The notes under the pieces: generated by a model
What the model was told of the DNA's origin: nothing
Seen by the model: only the letters and a program-made list of their open reading frames with translations
Database searches by the model: none
Translations under genes and position numbers: made by a program
NCBI GenBank assembly: GCA_029238935.1
Contig: JAQZBN010000008.1
Location: forward strand, 109,846-173,845
Reading direction: 5' to 3'
DNA: 64,000 nucleotides
Source of the DNA: Herbinix sp.
GTDB taxonomy: Bacteria > Bacillota > Clostridia > Lachnospirales > Lachnospiraceae
Part shown: positions 50,273 through 60,084 of the stretch, in pieces
How the letters are laid out: every line of letters begins with the position of its first letter
How positions within the stretch are numbered: position 1 is the first letter of the stretch

Positions 50273-51088
50273 ATGAGTTATTTATCAAGAGAAAGCGCAC
50301 CATTGTCCGATGAGCTGTGGAAACAGATTGATTCTACCGTAGTGAATACCGCCCGAAACACTTTGGTATGTCGCAAATTTTTATCCATTTACGGCCCCTT
50401 AGGAATTGGCACGGAGAGCATCCAAATTGATGATGTGGAAGCCTTGGATGAGATGTATGAAGATGGCTTTATGTTAACCAAAGGAAGAAAATATGTAGAA
50501 ATCCCAACGATATACGACGATTTTATTCTATATTCAAAGGACCTGGAAAACAGTCGGAAGTTTGGATATCCTCTGGATCTATCGAAAGCATCTATCTCTG
50601 CAGAAGCTTGCGCTAGAAGAGAAGATCGTTTCCTTTTCTATGGTAACCCTGCATACGGTTATGATGGCCTTCTGACTGCTCCGGGAATTAATAAGTTAAA
50701 GAAGTCGGATTGGTCAGCCGGAGAAAATGCATTTACTGATATCGTATCGGCTTTGGAACTATTTACAGTAAAGGGTATCTATGGAACATATGCATTGGTG
50801 CTTAGCCCTGATCTCTATATGCAACTGCAGAGACTGCAACCGGGAACCGGTTTATTGGAATTTGATCGGATCAGCAAACTGATGAATGGTAATATCTTTA
50901 CAACCTCCGTCCTCGGAACAGATAAAGCTGCAGTACTTTGCACGAATTCCATGAATATGGATGTAGTTATCGGTCAGGATTTAGCGGCTGCCTACTTAGA
51001 GCAGAAGGATTTAAATCATAGTTTCCGGATTCTTGAGAGTATTCTGTTAAGAATCAAACGTAAACAAGCCATTACCGTATTTGAATAA
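50273..51088 (+). CDS. Encapsulin nanocompartment shell protein
   Basis: A 271-residue encapsulin of the HK97-like fold (family 1, Linocin M18 type). Features: YLSRESAPLSDELWKQIDS at the N-terminus, ARNTLVCRKFLSIYGPLGIG, and the C-terminal VVIGQDLAAAYLEQKDLNHS followed by ESILLRIKRKQAITVFE. It self-assembles to a hollow shell, most likely 60 subunits (T=1), that encloses the EncFtn cargo by its C-terminal peptide. I start at ATG 50273 (GGGAGGTGG upstream); the GTG at 50264 lies within the ribosome site. Its neighbours give the role: iron storage and protection from oxidants. Confidence 0.95.
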   Translation: MSYLSRESAPLSDELWKQIDSTVVNTARNTLVCRKFLSIYGPLGIGTESIQIDDVEALDEMYEDGFMLTKGRKYVEIPTIYDDFILYSKDLENSRKFGYPLDLSKASISAEACARREDRFLFYGNPAYGYDGLLTAPGINKLKKSDWSAGENAFTDIVSALELFTVKGIYGTYALVLSPDLYMQLQRLQPGTGLLEFDRISKLMNGNIFTTSVLGTDKAAVLCTNSMNMDVVIGQDLAAAYLEQKDLNHSFRILESILLRIKRKQAITVFE

Positions 51089-51125
51089 ATAAAAATAAAT
51101 ATAGATGATAAAGGAGAGATAAGTT

Positions 51126-51500
51126 ATGTCAAATGTAGTTTTTTATCGTTGTAAAGTCTGTGGAAATTTAGTTGCTATGATTAATAATGGGGGCGGTACT
51201 TTGGTATGTTGTGAACATCCAATGACCAAATTAGAAGCTAATTCAACCGATGCTTCCCAGGAAAAGCATGTTCCCGAGGTTGTGAGAGAGGATGGAAAGA
51301 TCAAGGTTAGAGTTGGTTCCGTACTACATCCTTCCTTACCGGAACACTTTATTCAATGGATTGCTCTTGTAACCGATGACAAGGTACAGCTTACTTATTT
51401 AAAACCTGGCATGGATCCAACCGCAGAATTTGAAGAAGTAGAATCCGGTACGGTATATGAATACTGTAATCTTCATGGTTTATGGAAGACTGAATTCTAA
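51126..51500 (+). CDS. Desulfoferrodoxin (superoxide reductase, two-iron type)
   Basis: A 124-residue superoxide reductase that reduces superoxide to hydrogen peroxide without making oxygen, suited to anaerobes. The N-terminal desulforedoxin iron site has four cysteines (CKVCGN and VCCEHP). The catalytic centre ligands are in EKHVPEV, LHPSLPEHFIQWI and CNLHGLW. Thus it is the class I, two-iron form. It lies 37 bp after the encapsulin, and a terminator follows at 51565. Peroxide made by this enzyme could feed the ferroxidase reaction in the EncFtn compartment, which is an inference. Confidence 0.96.
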   Translation: MSNVVFYRCKVCGNLVAMINNGGGTLVCCEHPMTKLEANSTDASQEKHVPEVVREDGKIKVRVGSVLHPSLPEHFIQWIALVTDDKVQLTYLKPGMDPTAEFEEVESGTVYEYCNLHGLWKTEF

Positions 51501-51564
51501 TTATTATTAGTAATGCAAAGTAAAATCGAATATATTTATTTTAACAATAATATTTGAATGAAAA

Positions 51565-51606
51565 AGACGACCAATACTGATATCACTAGTATGGTCGTCT
51601 CTTTTT
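51565..51606 (+). terminator. Terminator of the encapsulin operon
   Basis: AGACGACC (51565-51572) pairs with GGTCGTCT (51593-51600), with inner ATACT/AGTAT, followed by CTTTTT. Confidence 0.9.
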
Positions 51607-51698
51607 CTACCTTTCATGGTTGTATTTCATAAGGTCTAAGACATGGAGCTATTTTATTTCTTACTTTTAAGAAGAGTATTACTTTATATTGTAATCCA

Positions 51699-53717
51699 CT
51701 ATTTTATAGCCATAGTAACTCTCACTTCACCATTTAGAATATCCGATGAAGTGATCACTAATTCTTCTTTCTTTCTCTCTTTTCCATTGACAAGCCAATG
51801 TTCAAAGGTCTTGCCGGATGGAAGAATTGGTGTTATTGTCGTGTTATAATTAGAGTAATAGCTTCCGTCAAAATACTCATTGGTCCGATACGAGTTAATC
51901 ATTACCTCACATTCATCTGCTGGAGTTACTTTAAGATTATAGATATCATCCATCATAAAAAATTCCTGATAGTAAGAAAGAATATACTCAGCTCTGCTTT
52001 TTCCATAGTTACGTACATCGGAGAGCCTACCTTCCAATTGATCCGGATATACCCAGTCCTCTATCAGCTCCGTATCATACATATTGGAAAGTTCATGAAC
52101 TCTAGAGGCATTCATTTCAGTCAATACCCGATCTAAGTTTCTTGGGGCAAACGCTCCGTTTAATATATCTAATGTTTGGGTTATAAAATACTCCTTACAG
52201 TCCTCTCTCTTCATTAATTGGCTAAATAATGGAGCTGCATCTTTCATTTCACCATTTTGTCCTACAAAATTAGTAATGTTATTTGCTTGAGGACCACTGC
52301 CATAGATTCCAAAACTAAAATCAAGATCGTGAAGGAGGTACCTCCACTTCCCGTCAAAAGGAGCCTGCCCGTACTCCTCCCCTTCCGCTGCATAGTAGCG
52401 ATAGGTTTTATAATTATTATGGGGCCAATCTTCATTACCAATATAAATTTGAAGTGCATAATAAGATAGGTAATTCTCAACATCCATAAGTTCACAGAGA
52501 CGTTCATAGTCGATACTATTATTAAGATCCTTCCAGGCGTATGTGTACATGGCTTCATAGTCCCTTATAAATCTGGAGTTCTCAAAATCAGCATCGTCAT
52601 TCTTAAAAGTCTCTCCGCCTTCAATGATTTCAAAACTTCCTTCATAGTCACCGTAATGATCTTCAAAATATTCATCACAGTATACCTCATGGAGCCAATA
52701 AAAACCTTGATATTCACCATTAATAAATAGTGTTACAGGTCGGACTGCTTCGTAATCCTGATATCCTGCCAGACCAGCCAGGGATTGGAATAATTCGTCA
52801 CGGATAAATGCAAAACCGTTATCATTTCCACAGTTGCGAAGTACCAACTGCTTAAATGAATCTAGCTCATTACCGTCTCCTCCTACAGCACTTCTATCAG
52901 GAAAAAATTCATATTTTAACTTATTGTTTTCTTCATCATAATCTTTTCTCGCAAATATCTTGATTGATTTTTGCTCTCTTGCCCTAGACCACCCACCATA
53001 GGTTCTAATCCCAGCTGCTTGATCTGTGATCTCTTCGCCCTCCGGGGTTAGAATTTCCAGATTTACTTCTCTCTCGCTTTCTCTTCCCTTCCTATTAAAG
53101 TTAGCCGGGTCATTGGGTTCTATGGTATCATCCGGATTTTCTTTGATGTAATCGTCCCGTAATTTTCCTTCGACAAAGATACCATATTCATAATCGTAGA
53201 GGTTATATGGATCTGTTGTAACAGAGAATATCAAGGTATCAAAACGTTCTTTGATATCTTTTCCCAAGAAGTAGGTATGTACAATCGTCTCTGACTCTGT
53301 CCCATCATCAAAAAATGCCTTCGCTTTCACGCTGGTAACCTTTAATTGCGCATTACTGGTCAACAAGATACCCGTATCATATTTCGTTTTCGTCTGATCT
53401 GGTTCGGTACCATCCGTGGTATAGTAGATGGATCCAGCCTTAGTGCTGTTGATCTTAATTTCTATATCATCCGCATAAAAATAATCATTTTCCGAAAACT
53501 CCAAGGTTTTAAGTACCTGTACAGCAGTCTCTTCTTCGGATTCACTTTCTGAAGAACTCTCATCCGCAGCCTCAGCCCCTTCCCCTTCCACCGGAGCAAT
53601 TACCTCTTGATTTGAAATTTCAGTGTTTACCGCTGTTTCCTTCTTTTGATCGCAGCCCCCCATCAAAAGCAAAACAAATCCAATCAATGCCCCACACTTA
53701 TATAATCTCACCTTCAT
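51699..53717 (-). CDS. CotH-like kinase-fold lipoprotein
   Basis: A 672-residue lipoprotein: signal peptide with lipobox LMGGC (Cys ~20), then an acidic Ser/Glu linker (~30-70) and a chitobiase C-terminal-like domain (~70-155, GSIYYTTDGTEPDQTKTKYD). A CotH domain (~170-560) follows, with GGWSRAREQKSIKIFARKDY, LRNCGNDNGFAFIRDEL, GEYQGFYWLHE and HDLDFSFG. CotH proteins are atypical kinases that phosphorylate spore-coat or surface proteins; bacterial surface forms also occur in polysaccharide-degrading Clostridia. The C-terminal 60 residues (EHWLVNGKERKKEELVI) form a small repeat-like module. I choose ATG 53717 because it gives a normal signal peptide. A spore-coat role is not supported by the neighbours. 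Confidence 0.85.
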   Translation of the reverse strand: MKVRLYKCGALIGFVLLLMGGCDQKKETAVNTEISNQEVIAPVEGEGAEAADESSSESESEEETAVQVLKTLEFSENDYFYADDIEIKINSTKAGSIYYTTDGTEPDQTKTKYDTGILLTSNAQLKVTSVKAKAFFDDGTESETIVHTYFLGKDIKERFDTLIFSVTTDPYNLYDYEYGIFVEGKLRDDYIKENPDDTIEPNDPANFNRKGRESEREVNLEILTPEGEEITDQAAGIRTYGGWSRAREQKSIKIFARKDYDEENNKLKYEFFPDRSAVGGDGNELDSFKQLVLRNCGNDNGFAFIRDELFQSLAGLAGYQDYEAVRPVTLFINGEYQGFYWLHEVYCDEYFEDHYGDYEGSFEIIEGGETFKNDDADFENSRFIRDYEAMYTYAWKDLNNSIDYERLCELMDVENYLSYYALQIYIGNEDWPHNNYKTYRYYAAEGEEYGQAPFDGKWRYLLHDLDFSFGIYGSGPQANNITNFVGQNGEMKDAAPLFSQLMKREDCKEYFITQTLDILNGAFAPRNLDRVLTEMNASRVHELSNMYDTELIEDWVYPDQLEGRLSDVRNYGKSRAEYILSYYQEFFMMDDIYNLKVTPADECEVMINSYRTNEYFDGSYYSNYNTTITPILPSGKTFEHWLVNGKERKKEELVITSSDILNGEVRVTMAIK

Positions 53718-54063
53718 AACTATAACATCCTCTCTCCCTCTCATACGATTTCATACTATTAAATGATGTTTTGAAATCTTGAATCTCATCAGCAATTACG
53801 ATTATGCAGTTTTATAGACTCATTGGTTGTTTAATACGATTTTTATATTCCCAAATTCTTTCTAAATTGCCGCATAGTTCGTACCCAAAACCTGGTAAGT
53901 ATAACTTTATAATAGCATGAAATCGTTTACATTTAAATGATTTTTCTTTTTCTAAAAACGGAGTTATCTGCCTAATTTTCTTAAGTTGTACTATTTGAAT
54001 TGGCATATTTTAGAGGTCACCCGTAATAGATTTAAACAAGAATACTATCATGGGAGGTATTAC
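53718..54063. other. Divergent intergenic region
   Basis: 346 bp between the CotH-like gene and the BIG2 gene. Several TATAAT-like words exist (for example near 53910) but none with a -35 that I would rely on. Confidence 0.4.
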
Positions 54064-55716
54064 ATGAATTATGATTTTTTAAAGAAATTATTTATCCGTA
54101 TTACCTTAGCAACTTGCTTCTTATTACTACCCCGCGCTTATGCTTCCGCTTCTGATACTCCAACCATGAGTGAAACAAAAGTCAATATTTTGGAAGGTAA
54201 AACCTATGATTTGGATATTAGGAATGCACCGAAGAATTCCACCTATCGTTGGCAATCCTTTGACGAAAAAATTGTAACCGTTACTAAGGACGGAATGGTG
54301 AAAGGAATTAAAAAAGGGAAAACCGAGATTCTCTGTAAAGTAACCTCGGCTGAAAAGTCTTATTATCTATCCGCCAAAGTCTATGTTCACAAACCGGCTA
54401 GTGCCATTAAGATTAACTCCTCGGTCGAATATGTGAGGGTTGGCCAGGAAATCGATTTGGAATATCAGTTATCACCTCAAAACTCCATCGACTCAGTGAT
54501 CTGGAGTTCCAGTGATACAACCATTGCAAACCCGGATCTTAAGGGAACGTTTACTGTGTTAAAAAGCGGTGCTGTAACCATTAGTGCAACTACCGAAAAT
54601 GGCGCTACGGCTTCCATTCAAATCAAAGCGATTGACAAAGGCACATTAACTATAACACCAGATAATTTGAAAGATGCTTCCTCCTTACTAACTGCAAAAT
54701 GTTATGAATCTGTCGTTATCTCCAATACAGTAGGAAGTCCCACCATAGCCATGAATAACGTAACAATATTCGGAACACTATCCCTAGAATCCGGTGCTGA
54801 TTATACCGTAGAGGCTGTGAATTCTTCTATTCACTATGCTCAGATCTTTCTTCCGAAGGAATTTAAGAATGGATCGAAAGATCTTCCAGTTCCCAGCTTA
54901 CAGATTGGGGATGGCTCAACAGTGGATACTGTTATGCTAGACACCACCAGTGTTTTAAAACAGTCCCCGACAGCCAAAATTAGCTCTATTACTATATCCC
55001 CGTGGATTACCGGAGATATTACCCTATCTTTATTTGGTTATCGAGGTGATATAACCATGGACAGTACCTCTTTTTCCAGTGTGAAGGCAGAACTTACCGA
55101 CTGTGCCATAGGAACGATTTCTATCATCAAAATCGGAGGTTATACCATTGACCTTATATCGGATCAACAGCATCCTTCAACGGTTGATACCATCGATATG
55201 AAAACCAGTTATCGTACCAAGGTTGCAGTAAAGACAAATCAATTGATCGTGGAAGAAAGTGCTGCGGATCTCACATTAATTATCGCAGCACCTATCAACC
55301 AATTAATACATCATGGAAGTTCCGATCTACGGCTTCAACTCGAAGCTGAAGGTTTTGTAAAAGAGTTTGTAGATATTCCGAATAAGCAAAATAATACCTA
55401 TGGCACCTATTCCTTTCAAAATTATAATTCACCCTCTAACTATATCTTTGACCTTAAGATAGGAAATACAATCATAGAGGACTTAAACATGGACTATTTT
55501 GATCAATTATTTTATTCCAACTGGTATGATAAGAGTATTTCGTACCAGTCTAAAAACATAAAAATAGAGCCTACCACCCTTAAGGATATCTATAAAATAA
55601 TTCTTGATGGAACTGAGATTTTGATGTGTATTATCACTACCACTGACTATCTATGTATTTATAGTGGCAGCGACTATCAAATCATCAATCTAAGCTACAT
55701 AACTCCAAAACAATAA
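54064..55716 (+). CDS. Exported BIG2-domain protein
   Basis: A 550-residue secreted protein. Residues 1-28 are a signal peptide (MNYDFLKKLFIRITLATCFL, cleavage near AYASA). Two BIG2-like domains follow (~30-115 with TYRWQSFDEKIVTVTKDGMV, and ~115-200 with VIWSSSDTTIANPDLKGTFT). The rest (~200-550) is rich in beta-strand-like repeats and hydroxyl residues (NNVTIFGTLSLESGADYTVE) and I do not recognise it; a beta-helix or solenoid is possible. ATG 54064 has GGGAGG 6 bp upstream. No anchor is visible. It shares a convergent terminator with the next, BIG2/M23 gene. Confidence 0.75.
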   Translation: MNYDFLKKLFIRITLATCFLLLPRAYASASDTPTMSETKVNILEGKTYDLDIRNAPKNSTYRWQSFDEKIVTVTKDGMVKGIKKGKTEILCKVTSAEKSYYLSAKVYVHKPASAIKINSSVEYVRVGQEIDLEYQLSPQNSIDSVIWSSSDTTIANPDLKGTFTVLKSGAVTISATTENGATASIQIKAIDKGTLTITPDNLKDASSLLTAKCYESVVISNTVGSPTIAMNNVTIFGTLSLESGADYTVEAVNSSIHYAQIFLPKEFKNGSKDLPVPSLQIGDGSTVDTVMLDTTSVLKQSPTAKISSITISPWITGDITLSLFGYRGDITMDSTSFSSVKAELTDCAIGTISIIKIGGYTIDLISDQQHPSTVDTIDMKTSYRTKVAVKTNQLIVEESAADLTLIIAAPINQLIHHGSSDLRLQLEAEGFVKEFVDIPNKQNNTYGTYSFQNYNSPSNYIFDLKIGNTIIEDLNMDYFDQLFYSNWYDKSISYQSKNIKIEPTTLKDIYKIILDGTEILMCIITTTDYLCIYSGSDYQIINLSYITPKQ

Positions 55717-55720
55717 AAAA

Positions 55721-55772
55721 CTGCTGTATTGATCTTGAGTCATATAATTTAAGATCAGTACAGCAGATTTTT
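55721..55772. terminator. Bidirectional terminator
   Basis: CTGCTGTA.TGATCTT (55721-55735) and AAGATCA.TACAGCAG (55751-55766) form a long stem followed by ATTTTTT on the plus strand and TTTTTT on the minus strand, serving two convergent genes. Confidence 0.9.
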
Positions 55773-55798
55773 TGCAATTTAGTGAAGGATAACTATTC

Positions 55799-58033
55799 TT
55801 AATAATTCCCATAATGAAGCGAATCAGGATTTACATTGATCGTCGATTTATCCGGGTTTGATAACTGAAAATGCAAGTGCTGCCCACTGGAGTTTCCGGA
55901 GGAACCCATAATAGCTAAGGAATCTCCCTGCTTTACTGTTTGACCTTTTGTTACATAAAATGTATCCGGTGCCAAATGCATATAGGTTGCATAGGTTCCA
56001 TCCTCATGTTTAATTTTAATATAATTTCCCATTCCCCAGTTGCAGCCGGTTTCTCTCTTGCTTACATGATAACAGGTATTTGGTGCACATTCGATAACTA
56101 CCCCACCTCTTGCCGCTACAACAACAGTATTCGCAGCATTCGTAGCGATATCAAGTCCTACATGCCCACTACTGTAATAGCCAGAGATATATTTTACACC
56201 AGGTACCGGCCAGAGATAGGTAGCATTTGAAGTGGAATTTTCGGTTGCTTTTGTAAAGGTTATATAATCCCCATGGGAATATCCAGTAATGGTAGCACCA
56301 GAATTTCGGTCCTTACCTTCTACCTGATACCAGCCATTTTGTATCTCCCCGATGATGGTAATTTCCTGGCCTTCTGCAAATCCTCCCACTACAGCACCCG
56401 ATGTTGATCCTTGATTTCTTACAAACACACCCAAGCCTCCGGTGTTATATATATAACCGGTTCTTCGATTTTCCACCGGCTTTGTGTTACTAGGATCACT
56501 GGCGGTAGCAATGAACCATCTCTGAAGGTTATTCGTTTCATCGTAGTTCCCAACGTTTACATTCGAGCCACTGGAAGCTGATGTAGCCTGAACGACCAGA
56601 TTTGGATTAGAACTTAATCGAATTACATAACTTCCATCACTAAACTGATCCAGATAAAAATGCTGTGCCGGAACATCATTGTGGTCGTAAATGTCCACAT
56701 TACAACCTGCTTTTAATGCTCCATTTGCAGAATTATTTGTTCTCATAACATCTAATACCTTATTTGTTGCACACAGCGGAATAAAGCTAACTGTGCCATC
56801 CTCATGATTTTCTATCGACCATACCTGAGCATCCGTATGATTGCTTTGATATACCTGAACATTTGCTCCGTTCACATTAGAAGCACCACTTACTTCAAGG
56901 CATACCTCCGTTCCTTTTAAAGTAAATAGATAGGTTCCCGATTCTAACATTACTCTTTGAGGTTCATCCGTTATAATAACTTCACAGGAAGCCTTAATTC
57001 CATTATTTGAACTGGCTGTAATGATTGCTTTCCCTTGGGTATTTGCTTTTACATTACCATAGTTATCAACCGATGCAATACTTGCGTTATTACTTGCCCA
57101 GGTTATGGTTCGATCTGTAGCGTTATAAGGCTCTATTTGTGCCACCAGACTAGTTTGATCTCCTGACTTCAAGGTTATTGATGAGACATTCAGTGTTACT
57201 GCTTTTATCGGTATCTGAGAACCCGCTTGCTCAGGAGTTGAAGAATCTTGCTCATTCGGTATCTCAGAATTCGTCTCATCAATTATCTCGTTCGGTATCT
57301 CAGAATCCGTTTTGTCAATTATCTCATCCTGATCTTCATATTCTTGATCCTCATTTCCTTGATCCTCATCCTCTATGATCTCCTCCGTATACTCATCCTC
57401 AAAAGATGTTACGGTTACTATGCAGGTTGCTTTTACTCCATTTTCTGCTGTAACTGTAATAACCGCTGTTCCTGTATCCATCGGAAATAGTGTTCCTTCT
57501 GAATCAACGGATACAATGGAATCATTGTCAGAGGTCCAGGTTAGCAAAGTATCTGCCTCTTCTTCCGGTGTAATAGATGCTTCTAGTGATACCAGATCTT
57601 CAATATCCATGGTAATGGAGCTAATGTTTAAGGTAATCGCTGTCACCTTTGCCGGAGCTTTGATAACTGTGATCTTACATAATGCCTTTTTTCCATTACT
57701 TGTTTTTGCTGTGATTATGGCTTTTCCCTCGCTGATTGCTGTCACTTTTCCCTTTGTGGAAACGGCTGCTATATTTTTATTACTAGAAGACCATGATATC
57801 TTTTTGTTACTAGCATTACTAGGTGAAATCGTTACCTTTAAGCTTTGGCTTTTCCCCTCCTCTAGGGTTAGACTCTTTTGATCCAAGGTAATCTTACTTG
57901 CAGATACTGCTGCATAAGCAGTTTCGCTGCCGGTCATACGAGTGAAAAAAGCAGAAAATGTACTCTGCGAAAATAGTAATGTCAGGATCATCAGTACTGT
58001 TATGGTCTTTGAAATCTTTTTCATATTAATCAT
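55799..58033 (-). CDS. Secreted M23 peptidase with BIG2, ricin-type and SH3b domains
   Basis: A 744-residue exported wall hydrolase. Order: signal peptide (~1-42); BIG2 domains at ~44-124, ~130-208 and ~275-352, with an acidic Glu-Asp-Gln linker (~209-272) before the third; a ricin-type lectin domain (~360-500, with VWSIENHEDGTVSF and QHFYLDQFSDGSYVIRLSSN); SH3b (~520-590, GLGVFVRNQGSTSGAVVGGF); and an M23 peptidase (~610-735) with HVGLDIA and GQHLHFQLS zinc motifs. M23 enzymes cut peptidoglycan cross-bridges; the SH3b and lectin domains target the wall. AAGGAGGG lies 5 bp before the ATG. The 5' leader contains a structured element (58059-58120). Confidence 0.93.
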   Translation of the reverse strand: MINMKKISKTITVLMILTLLFSQSTFSAFFTRMTGSETAYAAVSASKITLDQKSLTLEEGKSQSLKVTISPSNASNKKISWSSSNKNIAAVSTKGKVTAISEGKAIITAKTSNGKKALCKITVIKAPAKVTAITLNISSITMDIEDLVSLEASITPEEEADTLLTWTSDNDSIVSVDSEGTLFPMDTGTAVITVTAENGVKATCIVTVTSFEDEYTEEIIEDEDQGNEDQEYEDQDEIIDKTDSEIPNEIIDETNSEIPNEQDSSTPEQAGSQIPIKAVTLNVSSITLKSGDQTSLVAQIEPYNATDRTITWASNNASIASVDNYGNVKANTQGKAIITASSNNGIKASCEVIITDEPQRVMLESGTYLFTLKGTEVCLEVSGASNVNGANVQVYQSNHTDAQVWSIENHEDGTVSFIPLCATNKVLDVMRTNNSANGALKAGCNVDIYDHNDVPAQHFYLDQFSDGSYVIRLSSNPNLVVQATSASSGSNVNVGNYDETNNLQRWFIATASDPSNTKPVENRRTGYIYNTGGLGVFVRNQGSTSGAVVGGFAEGQEITIIGEIQNGWYQVEGKDRNSGATITGYSHGDYITFTKATENSTSNATYLWPVPGVKYISGYYSSGHVGLDIATNAANTVVVAARGGVVIECAPNTCYHVSKRETGCNWGMGNYIKIKHEDGTYATYMHLAPDTFYVTKGQTVKQGDSLAIMGSSGNSSGQHLHFQLSNPDKSTINVNPDSLHYGNY

Positions 58034-58058
58034 GATACCCTCCTTGTAATAGCAAAGG

Positions 58059-58120
58059 TATCCTCGGTCAGATCAGATAATAGACGAAATGACGCGCTTA
58101 TCTTACTCTTAACGAGGATA
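58059..58120 (-). promoter_or_regulatory. Structured 5' leader element of the M23 peptidase gene
   Basis: On the minus strand TATCCTCG (58113-58120) pairs with CGAGGATA (58059-58066) around an inner AGATAA/TTATCT helix, leaving two asymmetric internal loops. It lies between the promoter and the ribosome site. I do not recognise it as a c-di-GMP or c-di-AMP riboswitch. Small, stable, two-helix fold; function unknown. Confidence 0.5.
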
Positions 58121-58136
58121 TCTTTATCTACTTTTT

Positions 58137-58164
58137 ATTATAGAAGGTTACATTTACTTTACAA
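58137..58164 (-). promoter_or_regulatory. Promoter of the M23 peptidase gene
   Basis: On the minus strand TTGTAA (58159-58164) and TATAAT (58137-58142) are 16 bp apart, giving a ~95-nt leader. Confidence 0.6.
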
Positions 58165-58284
58165 TATGTGCTTATGATTGTGCCAGCTTTTTTATCACTT
58201 TATTCGCTGCACCGCTTAGTGAATTACTCTACTATTAAGAACGCCATAAAATCTAACACAAGCTAACACTGTATTACCCTGATA

Positions 58285-60069
58285 TTATGGCTTTGGTTTC
58301 TCCCCCGGAGTAAAATCTCCACCCCAGTTTCCACGGCCGCCCATAGCGGACTGTCCGTTACTAGTAACAATGGAGGATAAAGTAACCTCTGCAGATTGGT
58401 CTCCGGCAGTTATTGTATAAGTTCCATCTTTTACGAGACCAGGAGCACTCACTACTACGGATTGGTATTGTTTCTTTGGTACAAAGGAAACCACAACATT
58501 ACCGTTTGTATCTTTTATGGTTACCTCTGTTCCCGCAGCAATGGAAGTTTCAAAATTATTTAATATTGAGTATTGGGCAGAAGTATCAGAAAATCCCTGT
58601 GCCATACCGGAGCTGCCTGCAACAATGATTGTTCCTCCGGTGATATCCGCTGTTCCGTTATAATCTAATCCGGCGTTATTGTTATTCACCGGACCGCTTA
58701 CGGTGATAGCACCACCGGATATTGCCACGGAACCGTTGGAGTCAATACCATCTCCTGAAGCCTCGATTCGTATCGTTCCACCACTGATTGAAATGTAGGC
58801 ATTGGTATCTGCTTCAAACTCTCCGCCACCTCCAAATCCACCTTGCCCTCTGCCGGGTCTCGTTTGTCCATTCGCATCCTGCCCCTGTGGTATCTCAAAG
58901 ATTGTTCCATCTTCCTCTTTTGGCATATCCTGCGGCTCCCTAGTTGTAGCACCGGAAGTGGTATCGGTATCCTCTTCCATTCCTGTTGTACTTATGGTTT
59001 CAACTTCCACATTTACAGTTTCGGTTGAGGTACTTAATGATGTTATCGTATTCGAAGCTGTTGTCTGTGTTTGAGCACTGGTCGAAGTACTTGCGTTTGC
59101 TGCGTTAAGTCCATCGTCCTTTGCTGTAATATCAACGAAACCATCCTCGATTAGAATTACTGTTCCTTCCATCCCTTCCTGAGAGTCTGTAACTGTAATG
59201 GTTCCTCCGCAGATATATACATATCCTTTTGTTGGATCCTCATCATTCTTAGATTGAATTCCATTACCGGAAGAAGCACTTAAGGTGATATTGCCATCTT
59301 TTATTTTAACACTATCTTTTCCATTAATAGCATCTTTTAATGCTGTAATTGTTATCGTTCCTCCGGTAATAACCAGGTCATCCTTTGTGGCAATTCCATG
59401 TTTATAGTTTCCTGTGATGGTTAATGCACCACTGCCATTGATGGTAAGGTCTGCTTTGCTGTAGATAACACCATCAACATTATTATCATCGATAAGAACA
59501 TATTCTGTTCCATCGGTTAAGGAGTTCAGAGTACCTTCCTTCAGCGTAATAAATACTTTATCTGCACTTTTGATATAGACCGGTGCATTATTTGAGTTGG
59601 TAATTGACACTCCATCAAATACTATCTGTATTTTATCGCTGTCCTCCGCATCCACTAACACCTGTCCGTCCGATAGATCTCCGGAGATAACATAGGTTCC
59701 CTCATCGGTAATGGTGAGTGTGCCATTTCGATATTCTGCACCACTTCCGGTAACTTCTGCTTGGGTATTGTCAAAGGTAATAAAGGATGCCGTACTTTCT
59801 TCATACCCTACTTCCAGATCCCTTGCAGTAAACTCTTTTTCAATCAAGATTTCAGAAGATGCTAAAGTAATGGCTTCTGATGCTGTATCAGTATCTGTTA
59901 TATTGTTTACTTCTGCACCATCAGTATTAGAAGTATTGTTACTATTAGTGGTACTTTCTGCTGCGTTTTCAATACTGCTCTCTGTTTGACTTCCGGTATT
60001 CGTGGTACAGCCGGTAAGTACGATCCCAAGTATACTGATCACTGCGATTACTTTTTTTAGTTTTCTCAT
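58285..60069 (-). CDS. Cthe_2159-like carbohydrate-binding lipoprotein
   Basis: A 594-residue lipoprotein: signal with lipobox LTGC (Cys ~21), a Ser/Thr/Asn-rich linker, and a beta-solenoid body with repeated short strands (VYIKSADKVFITLKEGTLN, ITGNYKHGIATKDDLVITGG). A low-complexity stretch (~355-420) interrupts it, with GRGQGGFGGGGEF. This matches the carbohydrate-binding family of Cthe_2159, a cellulose/polygalacturonate-binding beta-helix protein. It is the third gene after the VTC-domain and DUF4956 genes, a group that recurs in Firmicutes. It probably displays on the outer face of the membrane; the ligand here is unknown. Confidence 0.82.
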   Translation of the reverse strand: MRKLKKVIAVISILGIVLTGCTTNTGSQTESSIENAAESTTNSNNTSNTDGAEVNNITDTDTASEAITLASSEILIEKEFTARDLEVGYEESTASFITFDNTQAEVTGSGAEYRNGTLTITDEGTYVISGDLSDGQVLVDAEDSDKIQIVFDGVSITNSNNAPVYIKSADKVFITLKEGTLNSLTDGTEYVLIDDNNVDGVIYSKADLTINGSGALTITGNYKHGIATKDDLVITGGTITITALKDAINGKDSVKIKDGNITLSASSGNGIQSKNDEDPTKGYVYICGGTITVTDSQEGMEGTVILIEDGFVDITAKDDGLNAANASTSTSAQTQTTASNTITSLSTSTETVNVEVETISTTGMEEDTDTTSGATTREPQDMPKEEDGTIFEIPQGQDANGQTRPGRGQGGFGGGGEFEADTNAYISISGGTIRIEASGDGIDSNGSVAISGGAITVSGPVNNNNAGLDYNGTADITGGTIIVAGSSGMAQGFSDTSAQYSILNNFETSIAAGTEVTIKDTNGNVVVSFVPKKQYQSVVVSAPGLVKDGTYTITAGDQSAEVTLSSIVTSNGQSAMGGRGNWGGDFTPGEKPKP

Positions 60070-60084
60070 TTTATCTCTCTCCTT

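Noticed and set aside
57375..57881. 168-codon frame opposite the M23/BIG2 gene
   Set aside because: Shadow of Ser/Thr/Val-rich BIG2 repeats; no ribosome site.
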